The translations under genes were made by a program, and so were the position numbers. Positions 1 to 6,776 of a stretch of 64,000 nucleotides of DNA are shown here, piece after piece. The notes below the pieces were generated by a model. The model did not search any database, was not told the origin of the DNA, and saw only the letters and a program-made list of their open reading frames with translations. Each line of letters opens with the position of its first letter. The first letter of the stretch is position 1. This DNA is from Streptomyces sp. S4.7 (GTDB taxonomy: Bacteria; Actinomycetota; Actinomycetes; Streptomycetales; Streptomycetaceae), in the NCBI RefSeq assembly GCF_010384365.1, contig NZ_CP048397.1, forward strand, positions 310,001 through 374,000, given 5' to 3'.

Positions 1-1047
1 GGCGTCAGCATCGAGCAGGTCCTGGAGCAGCGCCTGCGGCGCCGCGCCCACGATCCGCAGGCCACGACGGCGGACGTCCTGGAGGCCGTCGAGAACGCGA
101 CGCTGTATCTGGGCAGCCGCCGCCTCGCCGATGAACTCGGCACGCGCGCGCTGGAGGTCCTGGAGACCGAGCGCAGCGTCGACGGCGCGCCGGAGGTGCT
201 GCGCCGGGTGCGTCGGCTGCTGGCGTACTACCGGACGAGCGAACCGGTGCTGCCGCCGTGGATCGAGTCCTTCGTCAAGACGGGTTACGCGCACTACTGC
301 ACCCTGCTGCCCACGGCGTTCACCGACGAGGACGCGAAGGTCCGGCAGGTGGCCGCGATGCTGGGCTTCCTGTTCAGCATGGAGGGCCTGGCGGTGTCGC
401 TGGGCTGCGACCGGACCCAACTGGAGCTGGCGTTCGCGCAGTCGCATCCGCGCGAGCCGGCCAAGGTGGCGCTGCTGTGGGCGGCTCAGGTCCAGCTCGG
501 CCAGCTCTCGCGCGCCGACCTGCGGGCGCGCTGCGACGAGCTGCTGGGCAACCCGCTGGTGGTGCCCGCCTATCCGCGCCATCTCAGCGGATTCCTGCAC
601 GCGCTGGAGCCGGTACCGCAGTTGGCGGACTTCGTCGTGGAGGCGGTGTCCAACGCGTTCGCGCGGCTGCCGGATCCCGTACTGCTGCCGTGGCTGCCGA
701 AGCTGATCGGCACACTGCGGTCCGAGGGTGCCGATCTGGCGCCGCTGTTGATCCGTGAGGCGGGCCGGATCTTCCCCGGCCGGCTCGACGCGCTTGACGC
801 GTGGATACCGCCCTGGCGAGAGGGGCCGGACACCGCGGGGCCTCGATCCGCCGGCTCGGCCGGTGCGGGTGCCGGATCCGGCGCCGCGCTGCTGGCCGCG
901 CACCCGGCGACGTGCGACGCGCTCGCGGGTCTGCTGGGCTGCGAGGAATCGTGGCAGACGGCGGATGCCGCCCCTTCGGGCGCGCTGCTCGCCGCCCGCC
1001 ACCCGGACACGGCGGCGGCGTTGGAGGTGCTGCTGGCCGGTACATGA
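1..1047 (+). CDS. C-terminal part of a large helical protein, possibly DUF5682 family
   Basis: The frame is open from the first base, so the 5' end lies outside the window; 348 residues are visible. The sequence is almost entirely predicted helix with many Leu/Ala/Arg heptads and no recognisable catalytic motif. The last ~70 residues become Ala/Gly-rich and low in complexity. Composition and general look recall the C-terminal half of DUF5682 proteins, which sit in MoxR-ATPase/VWA chelatase-like loci in actinobacteria, but I cannot confirm this without the upstream genes. The stop at 1045-1047 is 19 nt from the stop of the convergent gene on the other strand. It is certainly coding (strong third-position G+C bias); the family is uncertain. 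Confidence 0.7.
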   Translation, partial: GVSIEQVLEQRLRRRAHDPQATTADVLEAVENATLYLGSRRLADELGTRALEVLETERSVDGAPEVLRRVRRLLAYYRTSEPVLPPWIESFVKTGYAHYCTLLPTAFTDEDAKVRQVAAMLGFLFSMEGLAVSLGCDRTQLELAFAQSHPREPAKVALLWAAQVQLGQLSRADLRARCDELLGNPLVVPAYPRHLSGFLHALEPVPQLADFVVEAVSNAFARLPDPVLLPWLPKLIGTLRSEGADLAPLLIREAGRIFPGRLDALDAWIPPWREGPDTAGPRSAGSAGAGAGSGAALLAAHPATCDALAGLLGCEESWQTADAAPSGALLAARHPDTAAALEVLLAGT

Positions 1048-1066
1048 CGCGGTCCGGCCGGGCGGT

Positions 1067-1900
1067 TCAGCCGAAGGCGGCGGCGTTCTCGGCGACCCAC
1101 TGCCGGAACGTCCTGGCCGGGGCGCCGATGATCCGGGGCGCGGTGTCGCGCACCGCGAGCAGTTCGTCGTTGAGGTCGCCGCCGGTCACGTCGAGCACCG
1201 CGTCGGCGGCCTCGTCGCCCAGGAAGGCGGCCATCGTACGGTGGGCCTCGGCCCTGCTGATGCCGACGAGCGGGACGTCCCGCCCCAGCACCGTCGCGAT
1301 GGCCGCCACCTGCTGCCGGGCCGTGATCCGCTCCGGCCCGGTCAGCGCGTACGTGCGTCCCCGGTGGCCGCCCTCGGTCAGGGCCGCCCGCGCCACGGAC
1401 GCGATGTCCGCGGGGTGGATCGTGGGGAGGCCGGAGTCCGCGTACGGCACGCGTACCGTTTCCCGTTCGCGGATGGACGCCGCCCACCACAGGGCGTTCG
1501 AGGCGAACTGCGTGGGCCGCAGGATCGTCCACGTCATACCGCTGTCCTTGAGAAGCCGCTCGACGGTCAGGTTCTCCTGTGCCGGACCGAGGTGCGGATG
1601 GGTCTGGACGGTGATGGACGACACCAGCACCACATGCTCCACACCCGCCGAGCGGGCCGCCCCGATGATCTCGGTGTCCGGGCCGATCCCCGGGACGAGA
1701 AACAGCGAACGCACACCTTCCAGCGCGCCTTTCAGCGAGTCAGGCCGGCCGAGGTCGCCCGCCACGGCCTCGGTCCCCGCGGGGAACACCGTCCGTGAGG
1801 TGTCCCGGGTGAGAGCCCTCAACGGTCCGGCACCGGACTCCCGGAGCTCCCGCACGAGGGTGCTCCCTATGTTTCCGGTGGCCCCGGTCACGAGGATCAT
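1067..1900 (-). CDS. NmrA-like NAD(P)-binding oxidoreductase (atypical short-chain dehydrogenase)
   Basis: A 277-residue protein of the NmrA/HSCARG branch of atypical short-chain dehydrogenases. The N-terminus carries the Rossmann motif TGATGNIG (residues ~5-12), followed by the usual helix. Downstream are the conserved VLVSSITV strand and the ILRPTQFASN segment typical of the family, and a C-terminal DVTGGDLNDELLAV/FRQWVAENAAAF end. Such proteins bind NAD(P)H and act as quinone or nucleoside-sugar-type reductases or as redox sensors; the substrate here is unknown. The ATG at 1900 is the first residue before the Rossmann strand and fits family length. The upstream region (1901-2140) contains terminator-like hairpins belonging to the next minus-strand locus, so this gene probably has its own promoter. 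Confidence 0.85.
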   Translation of the reverse strand: MILVTGATGNIGSTLVRELRESGAGPLRALTRDTSRTVFPAGTEAVAGDLGRPDSLKGALEGVRSLFLVPGIGPDTEIIGAARSAGVEHVVLVSSITVQTHPHLGPAQENLTVERLLKDSGMTWTILRPTQFASNALWWAASIRERETVRVPYADSGLPTIHPADIASVARAALTEGGHRGRTYALTGPERITARQQVAAIATVLGRDVPLVGISRAEAHRTMAAFLGDEAADAVLDVTGGDLNDELLAVRDTAPRIIGAPARTFRQWVAENAAAFG

Positions 1901-2002
1901 GAATGTTCTCTCCTGCCATGGAGCGGTGGTGCGGCGAAGGCGCGCGAGGTCCGACGCTAGGACCTCAACCGGACTTCAGGTCAAGACTGCTCAGGACGGC
2001 GA

Positions 2003-2034
2003 AAGACCGCGACGCGGGCAGCCGTCGCGGTCTT
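2003..2034 (-). terminator. Hairpin, 12-bp perfect stem
   Basis: The arm AAGACCGCGACG (2003-2014) pairs perfectly with CGTCGCGGTCTT (2023-2034) around an 8-nt loop. It lies downstream of the minus-strand NPP1 remnant and of a second hairpin at 2097-2121, so together they look like tandem terminators. There is no T-tract, as usual for Streptomyces. Confidence 0.6.
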
Positions 2035-2096
2035 GACGAGGTTCTACGCACGGAAGAGGAACACACGCTCACGCCGACGGGGCGGACGGCGTCGGG

Positions 2097-2121
2097 CCGG
2101 GGGTGTACGACACACCCCCGG
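2097..2121 (-). terminator. Terminator hairpin of the NPP1 remnant
   Basis: CCGGGGGTGT (2097-2106) pairs perfectly with ACACCCCCGG (2112-2121) around a 5-nt loop. The hairpin begins about 20 nt past the stop codon (2142-2144) of the minus-strand NPP1 remnant, a standard intrinsic-terminator position. Confidence 0.75.
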
Positions 2122-2141
2122 ACCCGGTCGTGGGGCGGTCG

Positions 2142-2456
2142 TCAGGCGTTGGGGTCGAACGGGATGCCGGCCGGCTTTGCCTTCTGCAGGTGGCCGTTGA
2201 AGTTGCCGTCCTTGAGGCCGAAGACGGCGCTGCCGAAGTCGGCCTGGCTCAGCCTGTCGCGCAGACCGTCCGGGTATCCGTTCCAGCCGACCAGCCGCGG
2301 GAACTGCCATCCCCCGTGGTGGTTCTCCGGCGGCTCGTCGTTGCTGTTCGCGGCGCGGAAGGCGTGCGTCCCGATTCCGTCCTTGTGGTAGACGACCTTC
2401 GGGTGTGTCCCGTCCCACCGGATCTGGTCACGCGAGTGGATGTCGAAGTTGCCGCC
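2142..2456 (-). pseudogene. Remnant of an NPP1/NLP (necrosis-inducing) protein gene, C-terminal part only
   Basis: The last ~104 residues match the C-terminal half of NPP1 (Nep1-like, NLP) proteins. Recognisable blocks are GTHPKVVYHKDG, THAFR, ENHHGGWQFP, LVGWNGYP, ADFGSAVFGLKDGNF and the ending KPAGIPFDPN. Family members are secreted proteins of ~230-250 residues with the metal-binding heptapeptide GHRHDWE before this part. Here that motif, the N-terminal half and the signal peptide are missing. Upstream of about 2456 the same frame becomes Arg/Ser-rich low-complexity sequence (SADNRRSRAASS) unlike the family. NLPs bind membrane sphingolipids in plants and are cytolytic; this copy should be inactive. 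The stop and downstream hairpins are intact, so the damage is a 5' loss. The remnant frame can be extended to an ATG at 2570, but without family similarity. Confidence 0.8.
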
Positions 2457-2670
2457 GCGCCGGACACGGTCCGGGCGGCGGGGTGAGCGCGTGGGCGACC
2501 ACCCCGAAGAGGCCGCCCGGCTCCGGCGGTTGTCGGCGGAGCCGACCTGGGTGGACGCCTTCGCCGCCACGCCGTGGGTCAGGGACGGGCACGCCGACGG
2601 CCGCTCCGTCCAGCACCGGCCCGACCGACCGCCGCGGCCCCGCCCCCAACCCGCCGCGACAGCCGCGCGG

Positions 2671-3531
2671 TCAGGCCTTCAGCGCCTCCGCGACCGACTC
2701 CGCGAGCGGCGTCGTCGGGCGGCCCGCGAGCCGGGCCAGGTCACCCGTCGTACCGACCAGCAGCCCGCGCTCGATGGCCCTGTCCACGTCCACGAGGACG
2801 GCGGCCATCGGCTCGGGCACGCCGGCGCCGGTGAGAATGCCCAGCATCGTCTCGCCGGGAACGTTGTTGTAGACGATCGTCCGCCCGGTCCGCCGCGAAA
2901 GCTCCGCCGCGTACTCGGCGAAGGACCACGCCGTGTCGCCGCACAGCTCGTACGCCTTGTTCAGATGCCCCTCACCGGTCACCACCGCAGCTGCCGCCGC
3001 CGCGTAGTCCGCGCGGCTCGCGCTCGCCACCCGCCCGTCGCCCGCGGCGGCGACGACGGCGCCGTGCTCCAGCACGGGGCCCAGGTTCTCGGTGTAGTTC
3101 TCGGTGTACCAGCCGTTGCGCAGGAAGGTGTACGGCAGCCCGGAATCCAGGATCAGCCGCTCGGTGACCTTGTGCTCGGCGGCCAGCTCGAAGTCGGCGT
3201 CGGGCCCGCCCAGTACGCCGGTGTAGGCGAGTTGGGCCACTCCCGCCGCCCGCGCGGCGGCGACGACGGCGGTGTGCTGCGGTACGCGGCGGCCCGCCTC
3301 GCTGCCCGAGACGAACAGGACACGGCCACCGGAGCGGAAGACGTCCGTCAGCGTCTCGGGCCTGTCGTAGTCGCCGATCCGCACCTCGACGCCGAGCGCC
3401 GCCAGGGGCGCTGCCTTCGCGCCGTCCCGCGCGACAGCGGCGATCTCCCCGGCCGGTACGCCGGAGGTCAGCAGGGATTCGATGGCGAGACGGCCGAGGC
3501 GTCCGGTCGCTCCGGTGACGACGATGCTCAT
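2671..3531 (-). CDS. NAD(P)H:quinone oxidoreductase, QorB/NmrA-like
   Basis: A 286-residue atypical short-chain dehydrogenase. The N-terminus MSIVVTGATGRLG gives the nucleotide-binding TGATGxLG motif; IRIGDY-type strand and the LAYTGVLGG block (catalytic-loop equivalent) follow, then FLRNGWYTENY, all hallmarks of the QorB/YtfG group that reduces quinones with NAD(P)H. I chose the ATG at 3531 because it directly precedes the Rossmann strand; an in-frame ATG at 3543 is possible, and the longer reading to 3582 adds a tail lacking homology. The gene is divergent from an HxlR regulator (3651), the same pairing as ytfG/ytfH in enterobacteria, which suggests redox- or electrophile-dependent control by that regulator. 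Confidence 0.88.
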   Translation of the reverse strand: MSIVVTGATGRLGRLAIESLLTSGVPAGEIAAVARDGAKAAPLAALGVEVRIGDYDRPETLTDVFRSGGRVLFVSGSEAGRRVPQHTAVVAAARAAGVAQLAYTGVLGGPDADFELAAEHKVTERLILDSGLPYTFLRNGWYTENYTENLGPVLEHGAVVAAAGDGRVASASRADYAAAAAAVVTGEGHLNKAYELCGDTAWSFAEYAAELSRRTGRTIVYNNVPGETMLGILTGAGVPEPMAAVLVDVDRAIERGLLVGTTGDLARLAGRPTTPLAESVAEALKA

Positions 3532-3629
3532 GAAGGCGCCCATCTGACTGGCGCGATTTAAGGCGATATGACCGTTTCGCAACGGACTCGATCTACGATA
3601 TGTGCCGCACTAACCGAAAGGAAGTACCC

Positions 3630-3644
3630 ACCTTGAAGTAAGGT
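3630..3644. promoter_or_regulatory. Small dyad overlapping the HxlR-gene ribosome site
   Basis: ACCTT (3630-3634) and AAGGT (3640-3644) form a 5-bp inverted repeat with 5-nt spacer. GAAGTA also recurs as a direct repeat at 3621-3626 and 3635-3640. It sits 6 nt before the HxlR start and in the shared divergent region, so it could be the regulator's operator, but the arms are short. Confidence 0.35.
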
Positions 3645-3650
3645 ACCGGA

Positions 3651-4049
3651 ATGGATGAAAGCGTGGCCGAGCCCGACGTCAACCGGCAGATGTGCCCCTC
3701 CCGGCTCGTGCTGGAACATGTCACCAGCCGCTGGGGGGTGCTGGTGCTCGCCGCGCTGCTGGAGCGCTCGTACCGGTTCAGCGAACTGCGCCGCGAGATC
3801 GACGGCGTCAGCGAGAAGATGCTCGCCCAGACCCTTCGGACCCTGGAGCGGGACGGCTTCGTCCGGCGCGACGCCAAGCCGGTGATCCCGCCGCGCGTGG
3901 ACTACTCCCTCACCGGGCTGGGCCGCGAGGCGGCGGAGCAGGTGTGGGGGCTGGCGCGCTGGACGGAACGGCGGCTGGACGCGGTGTTCACGGCCCGCGA
4001 GGCGTACGACGAGGCGCACGCGCCCGTACCGCCGGCCGCGGCGACCTGA
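3651..4049 (+). CDS. HxlR-family winged-helix transcriptional regulator
   Basis: A 132-residue MarR/DUF24-type (HxlR) regulator. It shows the family signature near the N-terminus (NRQMCPSRLVLEHVTSRWGVLVL, split across residues ~10-32), with the single conserved Cys in the CPSR motif. The winged helix follows: FSELRREIDGVSEKMLAQTLRTLERDG and the wing VIPPRVDYSLTGLG. In YodB, HypR and QorR relatives this Cys senses electrophiles, quinones or oxidants and releases DNA. Divergent orientation from a QorB-like reductase 119 nt away strongly suggests it represses that gene and itself. AAGG at 3640-3643 serves as ribosome site seven bases before the ATG. The dyad overlapping this site (3630-3644) is a candidate operator. 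Confidence 0.9.
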   Translation: MDESVAEPDVNRQMCPSRLVLEHVTSRWGVLVLAALLERSYRFSELRREIDGVSEKMLAQTLRTLERDGFVRRDAKPVIPPRVDYSLTGLGREAAEQVWGLARWTERRLDAVFTAREAYDEAHAPVPPAAAT

Positions 4050-4201
4050 CAGGCCCCACGCGCCCGCCTTCTTCGCTCTCGCGAACTGCAACGCGCAGCC
4101 GCGCCGTTGACCGGTTCCCCGCCGGACCTCGCCGGAGACCGGGTTCGTTCCGTCGCGTTTTCTCCCGGCACCTCACACCTTTTGATGAATCATTAGAAAG
4201 T

Positions 4202-4228
4202 TCCAGAGATTCGTACCGAACCTCTGGA
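4202..4228. promoter_or_regulatory. 27-nt near-perfect palindrome in the spacer before the beta-helix gene
   Basis: The sequence is symmetric about position 4215: TCCAGAG (4202-4208) mirrors CTCTGGA (4222-4228), and TTCG (4210-4213) mirrors CGAA (4217-4220), with a 3-nt centre and one mismatched pair (4209/4221). It lies 153 nt after the HxlR gene and 272 nt before the next gene. It may be an operator (arms centred two helical turns apart) or an RNA hairpin. No T-tract follows. The rest of 4050-4500 shows nothing recognisable. Confidence 0.55.
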
Positions 4229-4500
4229 CAGTCCCCACGCGCCGCTCTAATGTCTCGGCCCACCGGGACATGTGTTTCGTCGCGGTAACACCGCAGCCGA
4301 TCGGCGTTCACCCGAACGCCCCTCACCCCACGAGTCTTTCCACGTCTCTCCCCCCATGGCCGGGCCACCGCCCGTCACGAGGCGCTGCGCGACCGCCGTC
4401 ACCGCGGTCGTCGCACACGCACCGTGCAGCACCCCCGTCGAAACACGGGAAACCGGCCGGGTCACCGACTCTGCCGTGACCGCAGCGGAAGGGAAGCGAC

Positions 4501-5448
4501 ATGAAGATCCGTACGTTCATCGCCACGGCCTCACTGGTGGCATCCGGGAGCCTGGTGGCATTCTCCGGTTCGGCGCAGGCGGCGCTCTACACCACCTGTG
4601 TCGGTGACGGCGGGGCCGTGACCGTCAGCAACGACCTGGTCGTACCCGCCGGGAAGTCGTGCACCCTCACCGGCACCAGAGTCAAGGGCACGGTGACCGT
4701 CGAGGCCGGCGCCGACCTCGTGGCGGCCGGCGCCACCTTCAACGGTGCGGTCACCGTCGAGGAGAACGCCTATCTCGACCTCACCGACACCACCGTCAAG
4801 GGCGCGCTCACCACCGACTCCGCCTTCGGCACGCACCTGGAGAAGAGCACCCTCAAGGCAGTCAACGTCACCGAGGGATTCATCTACACGGTCGACTCGA
4901 CGCTCGGCGGGAACGTCAACACCGCGGCCGGTGAGCTGTACGTCTCGGGCAGCACCCTCAACGGCTCGCTGACCGGTGCGGACAACCAGTACAGCGACGT
5001 GTACGACTCCACCGTCAAGGGCGCGCTCACCGTCGAGGGGAACGCCCTCGGCGGCGTGTTCTGCGCCAGCGAGGTGTACGGCGCCGCCACGTACTCGGGC
5101 AACGCCGACAACCTCCAGATCGGCGGCGAGGGCGTGCTCGGCTCCTGCGCCGGCGCCTCGTACTTCGGCGGCAACCTGTCGGTCACCGACAACACCGCCA
5201 ACTCCGTGCTCGACAACACGATCGTGCGTGGCGGGCTCACCGCGACCGGCAACGACCCCGTGCTGGTCGTGGGCGAGCTGACGCGCATCCGTGGCGCGGT
5301 CACCGGAGAGACCGCCGCCGCCGGCTCCTCCGGCTCCGCCAGGAAGGCCGAACCGCAGGACCGCGGCGCCGACCTCGCCGAGCGCGCCGCCGAGCGCGCC
5401 GCCGAGGCGCGGGCCGACGCCCACGAGGCCGGCAAGTCCCGCCTCTGA
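4501..5448 (+). CDS. Secreted right-handed beta-helix-like repeat protein, function unknown
   Basis: A 315-residue exported protein. Residues 1-28 form a Sec signal peptide (Lys-Arg start, hydrophobic core, SAQA/A cleavage site). Residues ~30-260 are built of irregular ~20-residue turns rich in Thr, Val, Gly and Asn such as GTRVKGTVTVEAGADLV, DTTVKGALTT, DSTLGGNVNT, GSTLNGSLTG and DSTVKGALTV. This is the periodic pattern of parallel beta-helix proteins, and four Cys could form disulfides. The C-terminal ~55 residues change abruptly to an Ala/Glu/Arg-rich helix (AERAAERAAEARADA), likely a coiled coil or cell-wall contact. GGAAGGGA 7-14 nt upstream supports the ATG. No enzymatic motif is visible; polysaccharide or surface binding is only a guess. 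Confidence 0.8.
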   Translation: MKIRTFIATASLVASGSLVAFSGSAQAALYTTCVGDGGAVTVSNDLVVPAGKSCTLTGTRVKGTVTVEAGADLVAAGATFNGAVTVEENAYLDLTDTTVKGALTTDSAFGTHLEKSTLKAVNVTEGFIYTVDSTLGGNVNTAAGELYVSGSTLNGSLTGADNQYSDVYDSTVKGALTVEGNALGGVFCASEVYGAATYSGNADNLQIGGEGVLGSCAGASYFGGNLSVTDNTANSVLDNTIVRGGLTATGNDPVLVVGELTRIRGAVTGETAAAGSSGSARKAEPQDRGADLAERAAERAAEARADAHEAGKSRL

Positions 5449-5706
5449 CACCGACAAGGCGACCGCGACAGCGCCCGTAACGGCGTCTGTCCCGGCGCGT
5501 GTCGCGGCAGACGCGGCGACACCGGCAGGTGACGGCGGCCGCCCCCGCCGCCGTACCTCCGCACCTCCACATCTCCGCATCGCCCGGCGGCTCCCCTCCC
5601 GCCGGCTGCGGCCCACCCTCCGCCGTAGTGGCGCGCGCCGACGGGCAGCGACCCTGCCGCGCGCGCCCCGGTCCTACCCTCTTCTCCTCATTCCCCAGGA
5701 GTGACC

Positions 5707-6678
5707 GTGAGCCATATACGCAAGTCGTTCGACCGCAGGGACTTCCTGCGCGCCACCGCCGGGACCACCGTGGCCCTCGCCGCCGCCTCCGTCACCGGGG
5801 CCGCCGCGACCTCCGCCGCCGCCGCGGCGCCGGCCAGTCTGTCCATCCCGAAGGACCGCATCGGCATCCAGCTCTACAGCATCCGCGACAAGGTCAGCGC
5901 CCTCGGATTCGGCGTCGTCCTCCCCGAGTTGGCGCGGATCGGCTACAAGGAGGTCGAGTTCGCCGGATACACCCAGAACACCGCCATCCTGGGCCGGCAG
6001 ATCACCCTCCCGGAGATCCGCGAGCTGCTCGACGACAACGGTCTGCGCGCGGTCGGCAGCCACGTCGGCATCGGCAACTTCCGCTCGAACCTCCAGGGCG
6101 AGCTGGACGCCGCGCAGATCCTCGGCATGCCCCACGTGGGTACGGCCAACGCGCCGACGAACGTCAACACCGTCGCGGGTTACCGCGCCGCCGCCGACGA
6201 GTTCAACGTCTGGGGCGCCGCCGCGACCGCGCGCGGTCTGAAGCTCTACCAGCACAACCACGCGGGCGAGTTCGCGTTCGCCACCGACCAGCCGTCGGTC
6301 CGGCTGTACGACGTGTTCCTCAAGAACACCGACCCGCGCCACGTCTATCTGGAGCTGGACATCTACTGGGCGTACGTGGGCCAGTACCGCTACCCCGGGT
6401 TCGACCCGGCCGCTTACGTGCGCAACCAGCCCTACCGCTACCCGCTGTTCCACATGAAGGACGGCGACGCCAACTCGGCGAACGCCAACGGATTCGACAT
6501 CGTCGAGTTCGGTGCCGGTGACCTTCCGTACGAGAAGTTCGTGCGCGACATCGGGCCGCGCGCCTCGCACGTCGGCATCTGGGAGCAGGACACCGCGCCC
6601 AACACCCAGCCCGATCCGCCGGGTTCGCTCGGCGCGGCGGAGCGCAGCTTCACGGCGCTCAAGGGACTCCTCGGCTGA
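5707..6678 (+). CDS. Exported sugar (phosphate) isomerase/epimerase, TIM-barrel, Tat signal
   Basis: About 323 residues of the AP-endonuclease-2-like TIM-barrel family. The N-terminus carries a twin-arginine motif (DRRDFLRA) and an Ala-rich segment, so the protein should be exported folded. Barrel landmarks include IGIQLYSIRD (first strand), YKEVEFAGY, VGSHVGIG, KLYQHNHAGEF, YLELDIYWAYVG and FHMKDG, which provide the Glu/Asp/His metal site. I prefer the GTG at 5707: AGGAG (5697-5701) lies five bases upstream, whereas the alternative GTG at 5701 overlaps it. Homologues occur with 3-keto-glycoside-processing proteins (DUF1080, PQQ-type dehydrogenases). Here the next gene is a secreted PQQ-type sugar dehydrogenase, so a role on oxidised sugars outside the membrane is plausible but unproven. 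Confidence 0.85.
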   Translation: MSHIRKSFDRRDFLRATAGTTVALAAASVTGAAATSAAAAAPASLSIPKDRIGIQLYSIRDKVSALGFGVVLPELARIGYKEVEFAGYTQNTAILGRQITLPEIRELLDDNGLRAVGSHVGIGNFRSNLQGELDAAQILGMPHVGTANAPTNVNTVAGYRAAADEFNVWGAAATARGLKLYQHNHAGEFAFATDQPSVRLYDVFLKNTDPRHVYLELDIYWAYVGQYRYPGFDPAAYVRNQPYRYPLFHMKDGDANSANANGFDIVEFGAGDLPYEKFVRDIGPRASHVGIWEQDTAPNTQPDPPGSLGAAERSFTALKGLLG

Positions 6679-6697
6679 GAGGGCCTCCCCCCGGAAG

Positions 6698-6734
6698 ACA
6701 GTCGGGCGCCTCCGCGCCGGGGGCGCCCGGCTGT
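6698..6734 (+). terminator. Terminator after the isomerase gene
   Basis: A 13-bp stem (ACAGTCGGGCGCC, 6698-6710, with GGCGCCCGGCTGT, 6722-6734; one T.G pair) with an 11-nt loop, starting 20 nt after the stop. It separates the isomerase from the PQQ-type dehydrogenase gene, which would then need its own promoter or read-through. Confidence 0.75.
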
Positions 6735-6776
6735 ACCTCCGCTCCTTACCGTCAGCGATCGAGGAGACGCATCACC

